From positions 1 to 64,000 of the forward strand of contig JAGXTE010000058.1 in assembly GCA_018334095.1 (NCBI GenBank): a DNA stretch of 64,000 nt. Reading direction: 5' to 3'. This document shows positions 17,140 through 26,510 of this stretch, one piece after another (within the stretch, counting starts at the first letter, position 1; the number at the start of each line of letters is the position of its first letter). This stretch comes from Nitrosarchaeum sp. Lineage in GTDB: Archaea; Thermoproteota; Nitrososphaeria; Nitrososphaerales; Nitrosopumilaceae. The position numbers were made by a program, and so were the translations under genes. The notes below the pieces were generated by a model that did no database searches, had not been told where the DNA came from, and worked only from the letters and a program-made list of their open reading frames with translations.

Positions 17140-19062
17140 TTGTCTGATTTTGAGTTCATACCTACAAAAAATCAAATTATTAAATCAAATATTTACAAAT
17201 TCATGAACAAATTTGACATTTCAGATATTAACCAATTATCCATCAAAGCAAATCAAAATTTGGAATGGTTTTGGCAAGAAGTTAGCAAAGAAATAGGGAT
17301 TATTTGGGATAAGCCATATACCAAAATTTTAGATACTTCAGAAGGGATTCAATGGGCAAAATGGTTTGTAAACGGATATACCAATATCTACAAGTCATCA
17401 GTTGAAAGATTTAGCAATCTCACACCAAATAAAATAGCATATACATTTGTTTCAGAAGATGGAATTGCTTCAAGCATTACATATTTGGAATTAAATCAAA
17501 AAGTAAACAAACTAGCAAACGCCCTTAAACAATTAAAAATCAAAAAAGGGGATGTAATTGCAATATTTCTTCCAATGATCGAAGAGGCAATAATTGCAAT
17601 TATGGCTTCTGCTAAAATTGGTGCAATTCAAACAGTAATTTTTTCTGGATACAGTTCAAAATCATTACAAATTAGATTAAAAGATTGCAAAGCAAAAATT
17701 CTATTTGTTTGTGATGGATTTCAAAGAAATGGTAAACCAATCTCTCAAAAACAAATTGTCGATAATGTAATAAAGAACACAGACATAGAAAAAATAATCG
17801 TAACACAATACAAAGGAATTGATGATTATAAAGAATCAAAACAATGTATTTTTTATAATAATTTGGTATCTGACCAGAGTACCAAATGCGATACTGAAAT
17901 TACCAATTCTGAAGACCATTTGTTTATTTTGTATACTTCTGGAACAACCGGAAAACCAAAAGGTGTTATTCATACACATGGAGGATTTTCAGTTTTTGCA
18001 GGCTATCAGGCAGCGTTCTTAATTGATATGGATAAAGAGGATGTGATTTTATGGCCTGCAGATATAGGATGGATTACAGGACTTGTATGGAATGTTTATG
18101 GTCTTTTGCTAAGAGGAGCAAGTGCAGTACTTTATGACGGTGCACTAAACTATCCCAATTTTGAAAGAATTTGGGATATGCTATACCATCATAATGCTAC
18201 AATTTTTGGGATTTCACCAACTGCAGTAAGATTATTTAAAAAAAATAACATTGAGCCATTGAAACTTCATTCATATGAAAAAATAAAAAACATACCAACT
18301 ACAGGAGAGCCACTTGATGAAGATTCTTGGTGGTGGTTATTTGAAAATGTAGGAAATAAAAAAATACCTATCATGAATTTATCAGGAGGAACTGAAATTG
18401 GTGGTGCGATGTTATCAGTATTTCCAGGAATTAAATTAAAACCATCAACTGTTGGAATTCCATGTCCTGGGATGAATCTTGATGTGTTTGATGATAATGG
18501 AATGTCTATTCGACAAAAAAATGGATACTTGGTCATAAAATCCCCTTGGCCTGCAATGACAAAAGGATTGTTAAATGATGATTCTCGTTATCTACAAACT
18601 TATTGGTCACAATTTGAAAATGTTTGGTTTCATGGAGATTATGTCTATGTAGATAATGATGGCTTGTGGTATATGAAAGGAAGATCAGATGATGTCATTA
18701 ACGTATCAGGTCATAGAATGAGTACTGCTGAAATTGAAGAAGTTGTAATATCACATTCTAAAATTTCAGATGCGGCATCAATTTCAATTCCAGATGACAT
18801 TACTGGAGAAGCAATTGTAGTTTTTTTTGTAGTTGAAAACAAATTAGAACAAAAATTAGAAAAGGAATTATCGGACTATATTTCTGAAAAAATTGGCAAG
18901 ATTGCACGTCCAAAATACATATTCAACATATCAGAACTTCCAAAGACACGAACTGGAAAAGTTATGCGACGATTACTAAAATCAAAATTATTGGGAATTG
19001 AATTAGGTGATTTATCATCGTTAGAAAATCCTATCGTGTTAGATGAAATTTCTAAATTATAA
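17140..19062 (+). CDS. AMP-forming acyl-CoA synthetase (acetyl-CoA synthetase type)
   Basis: 640 residues from TTG 17140. Adenylate-forming motifs: LYTSGTTGKPKGV at about 264-276, a DVILWPADIGWITG segment, a GGTEIGG motif, the hinge YMKGRSDDVINVSGHRMS and a C-terminal catalytic Lys (about 607) in TRTGKVMRR, the usual acetylation-controlled lysine. Length and N-terminal region match acetyl/propionyl/acetoacetyl-CoA synthetases. In ammonia-oxidising archaea such enzymes may act in acetate, 3-hydroxypropionate or acetoacetate activation; the acyl substrate cannot be set from sequence alone. Confidence 0.9.
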   Translation: MSDFEFIPTKNQIIKSNIYKFMNKFDISDINQLSIKANQNLEWFWQEVSKEIGIIWDKPYTKILDTSEGIQWAKWFVNGYTNIYKSSVERFSNLTPNKIAYTFVSEDGIASSITYLELNQKVNKLANALKQLKIKKGDVIAIFLPMIEEAIIAIMASAKIGAIQTVIFSGYSSKSLQIRLKDCKAKILFVCDGFQRNGKPISQKQIVDNVIKNTDIEKIIVTQYKGIDDYKESKQCIFYNNLVSDQSTKCDTEITNSEDHLFILYTSGTTGKPKGVIHTHGGFSVFAGYQAAFLIDMDKEDVILWPADIGWITGLVWNVYGLLLRGASAVLYDGALNYPNFERIWDMLYHHNATIFGISPTAVRLFKKNNIEPLKLHSYEKIKNIPTTGEPLDEDSWWWLFENVGNKKIPIMNLSGGTEIGGAMLSVFPGIKLKPSTVGIPCPGMNLDVFDDNGMSIRQKNGYLVIKSPWPAMTKGLLNDDSRYLQTYWSQFENVWFHGDYVYVDNDGLWYMKGRSDDVINVSGHRMSTAEIEEVVISHSKISDAASISIPDDITGEAIVVFFVVENKLEQKLEKELSDYISEKIGKIARPKYIFNISELPKTRTGKVMRRLLKSKLLGIELGDLSSLENPIVLDEISKL

Positions 19063-19097
19063 TTAATTTCAACGAAAATAATAATTTATTGACTAAA

Positions 19098-20174
19098 TTA
19101 TTTACTCATAGAATGAATTGGGATTGTAAAATAAAATGTGGTTCCTATGTTTTCTTTGCTTTCTACCCATATTTTGCCACCTAAACCTTCTATAATTCCC
19201 TTACAAATTGCCAATCCCAATCCACTTCCATCTCTTTTTCTACTGGTAGAAGTATCAATTTGATAAAATTTCTTAAAAATCTCTTTTTGATTATCCATAG
19301 AGATTCCAACGCCATTATCTTTAACAAAAAACTGCATGGATTGATTATCAAGTTTTGCTCCAATTATAATTTGGCCAGTCTCAGGAACTACAAAATCAAT
19401 TGAATTTTTGATCAAATTAGAAAAAACTTGGTTAATTCGATCTCTATCACTAAAAAGCATATCATTGGCATCGTATTCTTTTACTAGCTGAATTTTTTTC
19501 AGATGTGTTATTGGAGTAAAATCCTTTATTATCAAATCCAAAAATTCAGAAATTTGTATATTTTCATTATTAAACACCAATTTTCCTAGATCTAATTTTT
19601 GAGTTGTCAGAATATCGCCAACTAGTTTTTGTAATTTTAAAGCAGATGAATAAATTTCATTTATTGCATCCAATTGTTGATTATTTAAGGGTCCCATTAA
19701 TTCTTGTTTTTGCAGCATTTGAACATAACCCAGTATTGGAACTAGAGGAGTTTTGAGTTCATGAGACACCATTGATGAAAACTCTACCTTTTTTTTATCA
19801 ATATGTTTTAATTTTTCAACATACTCGTTTTGCATAGATATAGTTTCTTCAACTTTTTTACCCATACTTTCAAAATTCGTGTTTAATTCATAGATTTCTT
19901 TAATGTTTGTGTTAATTGGTTTTTTATTTATTATCTTGTTAGTTTTAGAAAACTCAGTCATATTTTCTGCAAGCTTTTCAATTGGTTTTGTAATGCTTTT
20001 TGAAATGTATGTAGTGCTAAGTAATGTGCCTGCGGATACAGCAGTTGCAAATATTAATAAAATAATTCCAGTGACACCATCAATTGCAGTGATATAATTT
20101 ACTAATCCCATGTAAAATATAATAAAACTAGATACACCTGAAACTAGAAATAAAATGTATTTAATTGGAATCAT
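19098..20174 (-). CDS. Membrane sensor histidine kinase
   Basis: About 358 residues from ATG 20174. A TTG at 20192 also fits, but a GGAGGT motif lies between the preceding stop codon and the ATG. Two membrane helices (about 5-25 and 31-55) with almost no outside loop are followed by a HAMP-like segment, the H-box MVSHELKTPL (phospho-His about 138), N box NLIKNSIDF, G1 DNGVGIS and G2 GSGLGLAICKG. Likely senses a membrane or cytosolic signal. It follows a receiver-only protein and a TrmB-like gene in one operon. Confidence 0.93.
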   Translation of the reverse strand: MIPIKYILFLVSGVSSFIIFYMGLVNYITAIDGVTGIILLIFATAVSAGTLLSTTYISKSITKPIEKLAENMTEFSKTNKIINKKPINTNIKEIYELNTNFESMGKKVEETISMQNEYVEKLKHIDKKKVEFSSMVSHELKTPLVPILGYVQMLQKQELMGPLNNQQLDAINEIYSSALKLQKLVGDILTTQKLDLGKLVFNNENIQISEFLDLIIKDFTPITHLKKIQLVKEYDANDMLFSDRDRINQVFSNLIKNSIDFVVPETGQIIIGAKLDNQSMQFFVKDNGVGISMDNQKEIFKKFYQIDTSTSRKRDGSGLGLAICKGIIEGLGGKIWVESKENIGTTFYFTIPIHSMSK

Positions 20175-20192
20175 TATGAGACATACCTCCAA

Positions 20193-20606
20193 TCAGGAGG
20201 TAGCTGATTGAATGATTTTTGATAACAACAAATCAATGTCAATAGGTTTTAAGATATAAGAAGAAACACCGCGATTGACTAATTCATCTAATCCTTCTTG
20301 GGTAATGGTAGAAGCAGTAAATACAATTATCTTGTTATTTTTGAGCATACCCTTGCTTTCTAGAGATTCAATTACTGCATATCCATCAAATTCAGGCATT
20401 GCTAAATCCAATAAAATCACATCATAGTGATTCTCCTGGATTAATGCCAACCCCTGTTTTCCATCATTTGCTACGATACATTTATGGTTATTTAATTCCA
20501 AAAAGGTAGTTAGCATTTTTGTAATCTGTTCATTATCATCAATTATCAAGACATTCAATTCTTTAGAATCTTTATCGTTTTTTTCAATATTTGTTCTGAA
20601 TTTCAT
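20193..20606 (-). CDS. Single-domain response regulator
   Basis: 137 residues, receiver domain only: acidic pair D23/D24 in IIDDNE, phospho-Asp at 67 in ILLDLAMP, conserved Thr in VFTAST and Lys in ILKPID. There is no output domain, so output is probably protein-protein, perhaps with the TrmB-like regulator encoded just upstream (4-base overlap) or the kinase downstream. Confidence 0.93.
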   Translation of the reverse strand: MKFRTNIEKNDKDSKELNVLIIDDNEQITKMLTTFLELNNHKCIVANDGKQGLALIQENHYDVILLDLAMPEFDGYAVIESLESKGMLKNNKIIVFTASTITQEGLDELVNRGVSSYILKPIDIDLLLSKIIQSATS

Positions 20607-21562
20607 TTTTTATCTCCAGGGATTTTTTCAGACAACTTAAAATGCTTTTGTAAGTGATTTAAAATCATTTTTTCCTGTTCAATCTCACGTAATCTATGCT
20701 CATAAGTCATATCAGAACCCAATAAAGATTCCAAATCGGTTTCATCTAAATTATGAGCTTTTTTCCAAATCAAACTAAATAATGAACGCAGTGTAGTTAC
20801 AAATGTTTTAGAATCTGTCCAAATTGCAGTCATGTCTTTGACTTCTGAATTACTGATAAAGAATAATACTTCATTGTCATCTTTAATTATAAAGCAAAAG
20901 TCTTCTCTATTTTTATCATCTAGTTTTTTAATATATTTATGAGATAGTTCTTCAAAAACATGTAAACTCTTATTTGGAGAGTCTGTAAGAATTTTTAATT
21001 CAGATTTTGTTTTTTTGAGTAAATCAATAAAATTTGTATGATAAAATCTTTTAAAATCAGACTCTGTTCCTAAAACAAGTATGTTTTCTGTAGAATCTTT
21101 TACAAGCTGTTCTAATTTTACTAAAATAGAATTTCGTCCCTGCAATGTTTGGAATTTATTATCTTCAGATTTGTCCTTGCTTCCAATATATTTTGGAATT
21201 GTCTTCCATAATTTTACAATGTCTGTTTTTCCTGTCTCTAGCTCATTAATTCTATTTTTTTCATTGTTAACTAAAATTGCAATTGATTCATCAATGCCAA
21301 CTGCATTAAATTTTGTAGGCTTACCAAAAACTGAAAAAATTATTCCTTTTTGCTGTAAGGTACTAAGTAAATGATATGTCTCAGTTCTTGGAATTTTAAG
21401 TGATTTTGATATCTCAGAGGCAGTTTTTATGCCAATTTTACTAAGATATAGGTACACTTTAGCCTGATTTGGAGTTAAATCGTACTTAATCAATAATCGA
21501 TTTAGTTCATTTATTGGATTATCCAATGCAAACATGTTCTCCTCCAACGACTCTGTTGTCAT
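20603..21562 (-). CDS. TrmB-like transcriptional regulator in a two-component operon
   Basis: 319 residues. The N-terminal winged helix (LTPNQAKVYLYLSKIG, then IPRTETYHLLSTLQQKG) closely matches the paralogue at 460-1308, and the C-terminal sensing region also aligns (FKRFYHTNFIDLL versus IKLYHGEFLESF). It has an extra 30-residue C-terminal helix. First gene of a three-gene operon with a response regulator and a histidine kinase, which is an uncommon association. Located directly beside the type IV pilus genes. Confidence 0.9.
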   Translation of the reverse strand: MTTESLEENMFALDNPINELNRLLIKYDLTPNQAKVYLYLSKIGIKTASEISKSLKIPRTETYHLLSTLQQKGIIFSVFGKPTKFNAVGIDESIAILVNNEKNRINELETGKTDIVKLWKTIPKYIGSKDKSEDNKFQTLQGRNSILVKLEQLVKDSTENILVLGTESDFKRFYHTNFIDLLKKTKSELKILTDSPNKSLHVFEELSHKYIKKLDDKNREDFCFIIKDDNEVLFFISNSEVKDMTAIWTDSKTFVTTLRSLFSLIWKKAHNLDETDLESLLGSDMTYEHRLREIEQEKMILNHLQKHFKLSEKIPGDKK

Positions 21563-21652
21563 TAGAAATTGTTACAATATTTGAAACATAACTGAATGTA
21601 TGTTATTACGTGTTACAGATTCAAAAACAGGCATGATTTTAACAGTTTTTGC

Positions 21653-22345
21653 CTAACGAATAATTAGACTAAGTAAAAGATCCCCGCTGAATAATTGTAA
21701 GATAAAACCACCAGTAATTAGCAATAAGTATGGAATCCCAGGTGTTATCCAAGTATTAGGTGTTGTACAATACTCTTCGTTTTCAGCATGATGAATTGTA
21801 AAGTTCAGTTTTCTTTTACCGTTTTCTAATTTTTCAAGAGAAAAACAAAATTTTGGGTTTTTTGCCCTGTATCCAATTAGCATTGCACATATCTTTTTAA
21901 ATTTATTTTCTTCAAAGCCTTCAAAAATATTTTCATGTTTTATGATGGCAATTAGATTTCGCATTATATTTACAATAAATGGGATGATAAATAATACTGC
22001 AGCATTGGATAACGTTGAAAATGGAGTAACTGGATTTTCAGAAAATGTTGCCATAGGTGCAATAACTGCTAATGCAATTAATGCAAATGCGTCAGCACCC
22101 CCGAATAATCCAATTTTCCATATAAAAATAACAAAGGGGGCAATGATTAATGCTATTCCGATATTAAGTAAGTATGGCAGTAAATCAGAATTTATAAAAA
22201 TCAGTAAAAATCCGACTATTCCAAATCCTATCCAGTAAAAATCATGAATTTCCCTTTTCCAAATATCGATCATTGAACCAATTATCAACATTGCAAGAGC
22301 AAGCATAATCCCCATATGATCATAATTTAATACGGATTCAATCAT
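21653..22345 (-). CDS. Prepilin peptidase (A24 family, PibD/FlaK-like)
   Basis: 230 residues with about six membrane helices. The two catalytic aspartates of GxGD-type peptidases are visible: Asp-27 in SMIDIWKREIHD and Asp-85 in FGGADAF. An extra polar domain of about 60 residues lies between helices near the C terminus (KNPKFCFSLEKLENGKRK). It would process the prepilin-type signals of the pilins at 28-29 kb and possibly the pilin-like proteins at 3-6.6 kb. Confidence 0.9.
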   Translation of the reverse strand: MIESVLNYDHMGIMLALAMLIIGSMIDIWKREIHDFYWIGFGIVGFLLIFINSDLLPYLLNIGIALIIAPFVIFIWKIGLFGGADAFALIALAVIAPMATFSENPVTPFSTLSNAAVLFIIPFIVNIMRNLIAIIKHENIFEGFEENKFKKICAMLIGYRAKNPKFCFSLEKLENGKRKLNFTIHHAENEEYCTTPNTWITPGIPYLLLITGGFILQLFSGDLLLSLIIR

Positions 22346-22430
22346 AATTTACTCCGCCTATATGATAATTTAGTTTGTTCATTTTTTAATAATAAATTAC
22401 ATTTAGTCATATCAAATTATTTAAAAATTT

Positions 22431-24998
22431 TTACCGATTTCGTAAATTTGATATTTTTTCCTTAATTTCTTCAAATTTTTCTCCAATTCCAAATTTCTCA
22501 GTTATAGCATCCAATCTATCAATACGTTTCAAAACAAATAATGCTACAATTACGGATATAGGGATTGTAATTAACATGATAGTTGATTCATCAAATTCGT
22601 ACCATTGTTTTGGCGGTTCTGCTGTTACAAGTGGTTTATTTAATATCTCAGCAAGTGTAGATACAGAGGAAGAACTAAAACCATTTCCTGAAACATCAGC
22701 TGAAATAGTTACAACTTCTTTATCATTAGCAAGAATTTGAGCTCTTGCAATTCCATCAATGTCGGTCATATTATCGATTTTTAATATTTCTCCTCCATCT
22801 ATGTCCCAATTAACATTAAATCCATGTAATGGAACATCCACCTCTGGAATAGCCACAGATAATTTTGCTTCTATTCGTTCATTCCAGTTCATACCTCCAA
22901 CTAAATCAAGAGAAATAGTTGGTGTGATGTCTACAACTTGAATGTCATATTTTGCTAACGGTAGATCTTCAGAGAGTAATGCAACTTCTATCAATCCTTC
23001 GTTTCTTGATTCTAATTTTATTGTGTTAAAATATTCTCCTTTTTTAATCGTCACAGTTTTAGGCATTTCTAAAATAGATTCATTATTTGAGACTATTTTT
23101 ATTGAGATATCATTTTTTGCAAATACGGGATTGCCAACAGAATCTAGTAATTGAATCGTAGCTAGACTTTCAGTATTTGTCAATAGATTTTTTGCAAATG
23201 ACATATGCATTTTTGCAGGATCGGTAGTGCTACTAATCAGATCCATTGTTCCTTCAAATTGACCAGCTTGAAAAGATAGAATTGCAGTTCCAACTTCTTT
23301 TGCAAATAAATTAGATATTACATATGGTTGATTTTTCTTAATTATTTCATGTTCGGAGTCTACAATATTATTTGCAGAAAGAGTCAGTACAGAGTCTTCA
23401 ATGAAAAATGATATGCCTATTCGACCATTTTCTTCTTCTTCATCGTCAGTAGTGACAGTACTTTCTTCATCATCCCCTTCATTTTCTAAAAGGTAAGCAA
23501 TAATTGGAAATTCATGTTCAGCCAAAATCTGAGGAATTAAAGGTTCAACAGTTAACACAAGATCATCTTTCACAGGTCCTATAGGATTCCCAGTATACGT
23601 TTTAACTCCTCGATTATCTGTAACATAAAACGATATTGGATCAGCAGATGAAATGGTTCCTGTGTTTCCAAAAACCAATGCTATATTCTCACCTTTTTTC
23701 ATTATTGGATTAATTGGAGAAACAGTATTTGATTTTGATGATGCAAAGTTAATTTCATAATCTTGCTTGGCAGTTACTGGAACCGTAACGGTGACAAGTT
23801 CTCTATCGGATGTACCCAAGGTACTAGTGCCAGTCTTTCTTGAAACTTCTATGTCTGTTTCAAAATATGTGACAGCTATGAGTTCTTTTTTACCGGTGGT
23901 TAAAAATGGTAACACATTTGTAACTGAAGGACCCTCACCTTCTAATTGGCCTGCATCATCATTAGTAATTGTTATCGTACTGTCTTTTGTAAGATAATTA
24001 TTAGTTGAAATGTACATGTTTAGTGTTTGTTCACTTTCAGTAGTCATTTTTCCAAGATTAGGTCTAGGTGTAAATGCAGTATAAGCTGAATATTCTCCTT
24101 TTTTAATTACAATTTCTTTACTATTGAATTGAATTTCTTCAAAATCATGACTTGTGTTAACAGACATGTTAGGGTTATCTACTCCTAATTTGACAATAAT
24201 GTCTTCTTCAGCTTTTACAGGGAATCCGGTACTGTCAAGCAGTTGTACGATAGCATATCCTTTACCACCGCTAAAACTATTATATTCTGAAGGAAATGTA
24301 AATAATTTAATTTCTAATGGTTCTGATGGCTTTCGTACATGAACCAATTGACTTACTTTTGTCATATCTTCAGCATTAGCAAAAATTATTGCATCTCCAG
24401 AATTTATCACATTAAATTCAGAAATTGCAAAATATTCTCCTTTTTTAATTATTAATTCTGAATTTTTGAGATTAAGTACATCTTTGTTAGGAGTCTCAAT
24501 TTTTATTGTCATGTCTTCAGTAGCAATTGTAGGTAGTCCTCCAGTAGTAGCTAATCCAACTGCAACATATCCAAATCGTGGCCCATCAATTGGAAAATCG
24601 TTTGGTGTAACTTTCATTAAAATTTTAGAAGGATAATTATTATTGTTAAAAACTTCAAGCGTAATCTCTTTTGATGAAAACCCAGGGGCAGCTATCGCAA
24701 TATCGACAATTCCAGGTTTTATCGCCTTAAGTTGTACATTTTTTGTATAATCATTATTATTTTCTTGAATATCAATTATTTGAATTATTGAGTTATCAGA
24801 ACTGATTACCTTAAGATCATTTATTGAACTTGGTAACATCATCTCATTCGACATTACAAAAATTTGTAGTGTGCCAACAGTATTCTCTAATAATTTTTCA
24901 GGGTGTAATTGATAGCCAAATTCAGATGTAGTCTGAGCATAGGCAGCAACACCAAACATGTTGCAGATTACCAATAAACCTAAAAAAATCACTTTCAA
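22431..24998 (-). CDS. Large surface protein with Ig-like repeats
   Basis: 855 residues: a signal peptide (cleavage near AYAQ at about 22), a long beta-rich extracellular region, then a C-terminal membrane helix (about 815-835) and a basic coiled tail. A motif KKGE[YN] recurs near residues 186, 299, 434 and 652, marking tandem beta-sandwich domains of roughly 110-220 residues. Residues 510-530 are a Glu/Asp-rich linker. Encoded between the prepilin peptidase and the TadC-like gene, so it is probably a pilus-associated or cell-envelope structural protein. Confidence 0.85.
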   Translation of the reverse strand: MKVIFLGLLVICNMFGVAAYAQTTSEFGYQLHPEKLLENTVGTLQIFVMSNEMMLPSSINDLKVISSDNSIIQIIDIQENNNDYTKNVQLKAIKPGIVDIAIAAPGFSSKEITLEVFNNNNYPSKILMKVTPNDFPIDGPRFGYVAVGLATTGGLPTIATEDMTIKIETPNKDVLNLKNSELIIKKGEYFAISEFNVINSGDAIIFANAEDMTKVSQLVHVRKPSEPLEIKLFTFPSEYNSFSGGKGYAIVQLLDSTGFPVKAEEDIIVKLGVDNPNMSVNTSHDFEEIQFNSKEIVIKKGEYSAYTAFTPRPNLGKMTTESEQTLNMYISTNNYLTKDSTITITNDDAGQLEGEGPSVTNVLPFLTTGKKELIAVTYFETDIEVSRKTGTSTLGTSDRELVTVTVPVTAKQDYEINFASSKSNTVSPINPIMKKGENIALVFGNTGTISSADPISFYVTDNRGVKTYTGNPIGPVKDDLVLTVEPLIPQILAEHEFPIIAYLLENEGDDEESTVTTDDEEEENGRIGISFFIEDSVLTLSANNIVDSEHEIIKKNQPYVISNLFAKEVGTAILSFQAGQFEGTMDLISSTTDPAKMHMSFAKNLLTNTESLATIQLLDSVGNPVFAKNDISIKIVSNNESILEMPKTVTIKKGEYFNTIKLESRNEGLIEVALLSEDLPLAKYDIQVVDITPTISLDLVGGMNWNERIEAKLSVAIPEVDVPLHGFNVNWDIDGGEILKIDNMTDIDGIARAQILANDKEVVTISADVSGNGFSSSSVSTLAEILNKPLVTAEPPKQWYEFDESTIMLITIPISVIVALFVLKRIDRLDAITEKFGIGEKFEEIKEKISNLRNR

Positions 24999-25061
24999 TA
25001 TTATAAAATGGGCATATTTTTTGTTATATCAACCAGTGTGAAACATTACAATACATACTAC

Positions 25062-26510
25062 CTAACCAAAGATTGAAGATACACTAAAGATTTTTGACTG
25101 GATTATAACTATCGAGCCTATTGCTATACAAATTAAGATTATTGAATATCGAAATCCAGCTGAATAAGAACCAGTTGTTATTTTACCTAAAAACAATCCA
25201 GATAACCAGGATTGTATTAATATTGCAATGCCCAGCAATTCAAATCTAGCATCAGAATCAACCTGTAATTCATTTCGTTTTGCCTCATCAATTTCTAGAT
25301 GTGCACCTAAACCTGAAAGAGAATCAATTACCAATAGAGTGGTAAAACCAGTAATCCCTATCAACATAAACCCAACTAAAACATAAGGTTTCAACATCTC
25401 TCTTTTTTCTTTTTCAATATTTCGAACTTTTTCTGAGACTCCAGCTAGTGTATCTAATGTTGAAACATTACCGCCTCCAGATGAAATTATTTCAAATAAC
25501 ACTCTAAAATTAATTAAAACTTGAAAATCAGAAGTTTCTTTTTTAATAAATTTAAAAATATCATCCAAAGTCATACCCCATTCAAGTTTATTTGAAATTC
25601 CATTTGCTACTTTGTTAAATAAACCAAAATCATTTCTTTTTGTTGCTCTGATCACACATTTTTCAGGACCTAATCCAGCTTTTCTTGCTTCTGCAACATC
25701 TCTTAGAATTATCGATGAGCTGGATTCAGCATCAAGTGAAAATTTATATCTGCTTTGAAATTTTATTGCGGGCCATAATGAAGACGTTATTAATGCACCA
25801 GCAAGAATAAACAAGTTATACCCAGGAATAAGATCAAGAAATATAATTACAGCAGATGCAATAATTCCCGGAATTCCAAACATACTAATTTTTTTAATTT
25901 CCATTTCTTGTATTTTTGATTTATTTACTGATCTTGCAAGAAATAAAAATAATCCAGAAACAAGAGGAGGCATAAAAATTACTAAATAAAGAGGATCAAA
26001 ATCAGTCTCAAGGGGAGCAGGACCAACTCCACCGGTTGTAGTTGCAGTAATTATGATATATACAGCTAAAACAACAACTTGCATTGTCATGTATGTATCT
26101 ACAAGCGCTTTTACTTTTTCAACTAGGTTTTTTTGAGTACTTTCATAAATTTCAAATGCGCTAGTCATTTTTGTTTTAAGATAATTTACCACATCACCCC
26201 CACTCTGAATTGCTCCCACATATCCACTAAGAAATTCTCCAAAGTTAGAAGGTCCATTATTTTTTACATCAGACATAACGGATAATGGATCCATGCCTAA
26301 AATATCAATTTTTTTTAAAATTTTCAATGACTCTATTCTTACATTTGGCAAAAGTTCCATTTCCTTAATTTTAATAAAAATTGTGTATGGACCAAACCCA
26401 CTTGTAGCCAACAATGTAACTATGGTTATAAAAAAAGGGAGTTCAACATCAATTTTATTATTTAATTTTTTTTGCTTGTCTTTTTTTTCAAATTTTTTAA
26501 TAAAAGACAT
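25062..26510 (-). CDS. Pilus assembly membrane platform protein (TadC/FlaJ-like)
   Basis: 482 residues with two T2SS-F-type modules, each with a cytosolic helical part (FGEFLSGYVGAIQSGGDVVNYL; VLFEIISSGGGNVSTLDTLAG) and membrane helices. It starts one base after the ATPase gene, so the two are translationally coupled. It forms the inner-membrane platform on which the ATPase drives pilus assembly. Confidence 0.9.
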   Translation of the reverse strand: MSFIKKFEKKDKQKKLNNKIDVELPFFITIVTLLATSGFGPYTIFIKIKEMELLPNVRIESLKILKKIDILGMDPLSVMSDVKNNGPSNFGEFLSGYVGAIQSGGDVVNYLKTKMTSAFEIYESTQKNLVEKVKALVDTYMTMQVVVLAVYIIITATTTGGVGPAPLETDFDPLYLVIFMPPLVSGLFLFLARSVNKSKIQEMEIKKISMFGIPGIIASAVIIFLDLIPGYNLFILAGALITSSLWPAIKFQSRYKFSLDAESSSSIILRDVAEARKAGLGPEKCVIRATKRNDFGLFNKVANGISNKLEWGMTLDDIFKFIKKETSDFQVLINFRVLFEIISSGGGNVSTLDTLAGVSEKVRNIEKEKREMLKPYVLVGFMLIGITGFTTLLVIDSLSGLGAHLEIDEAKRNELQVDSDARFELLGIAILIQSWLSGLFLGKITTGSYSAGFRYSIILICIAIGSIVIIQSKIFSVSSIFG

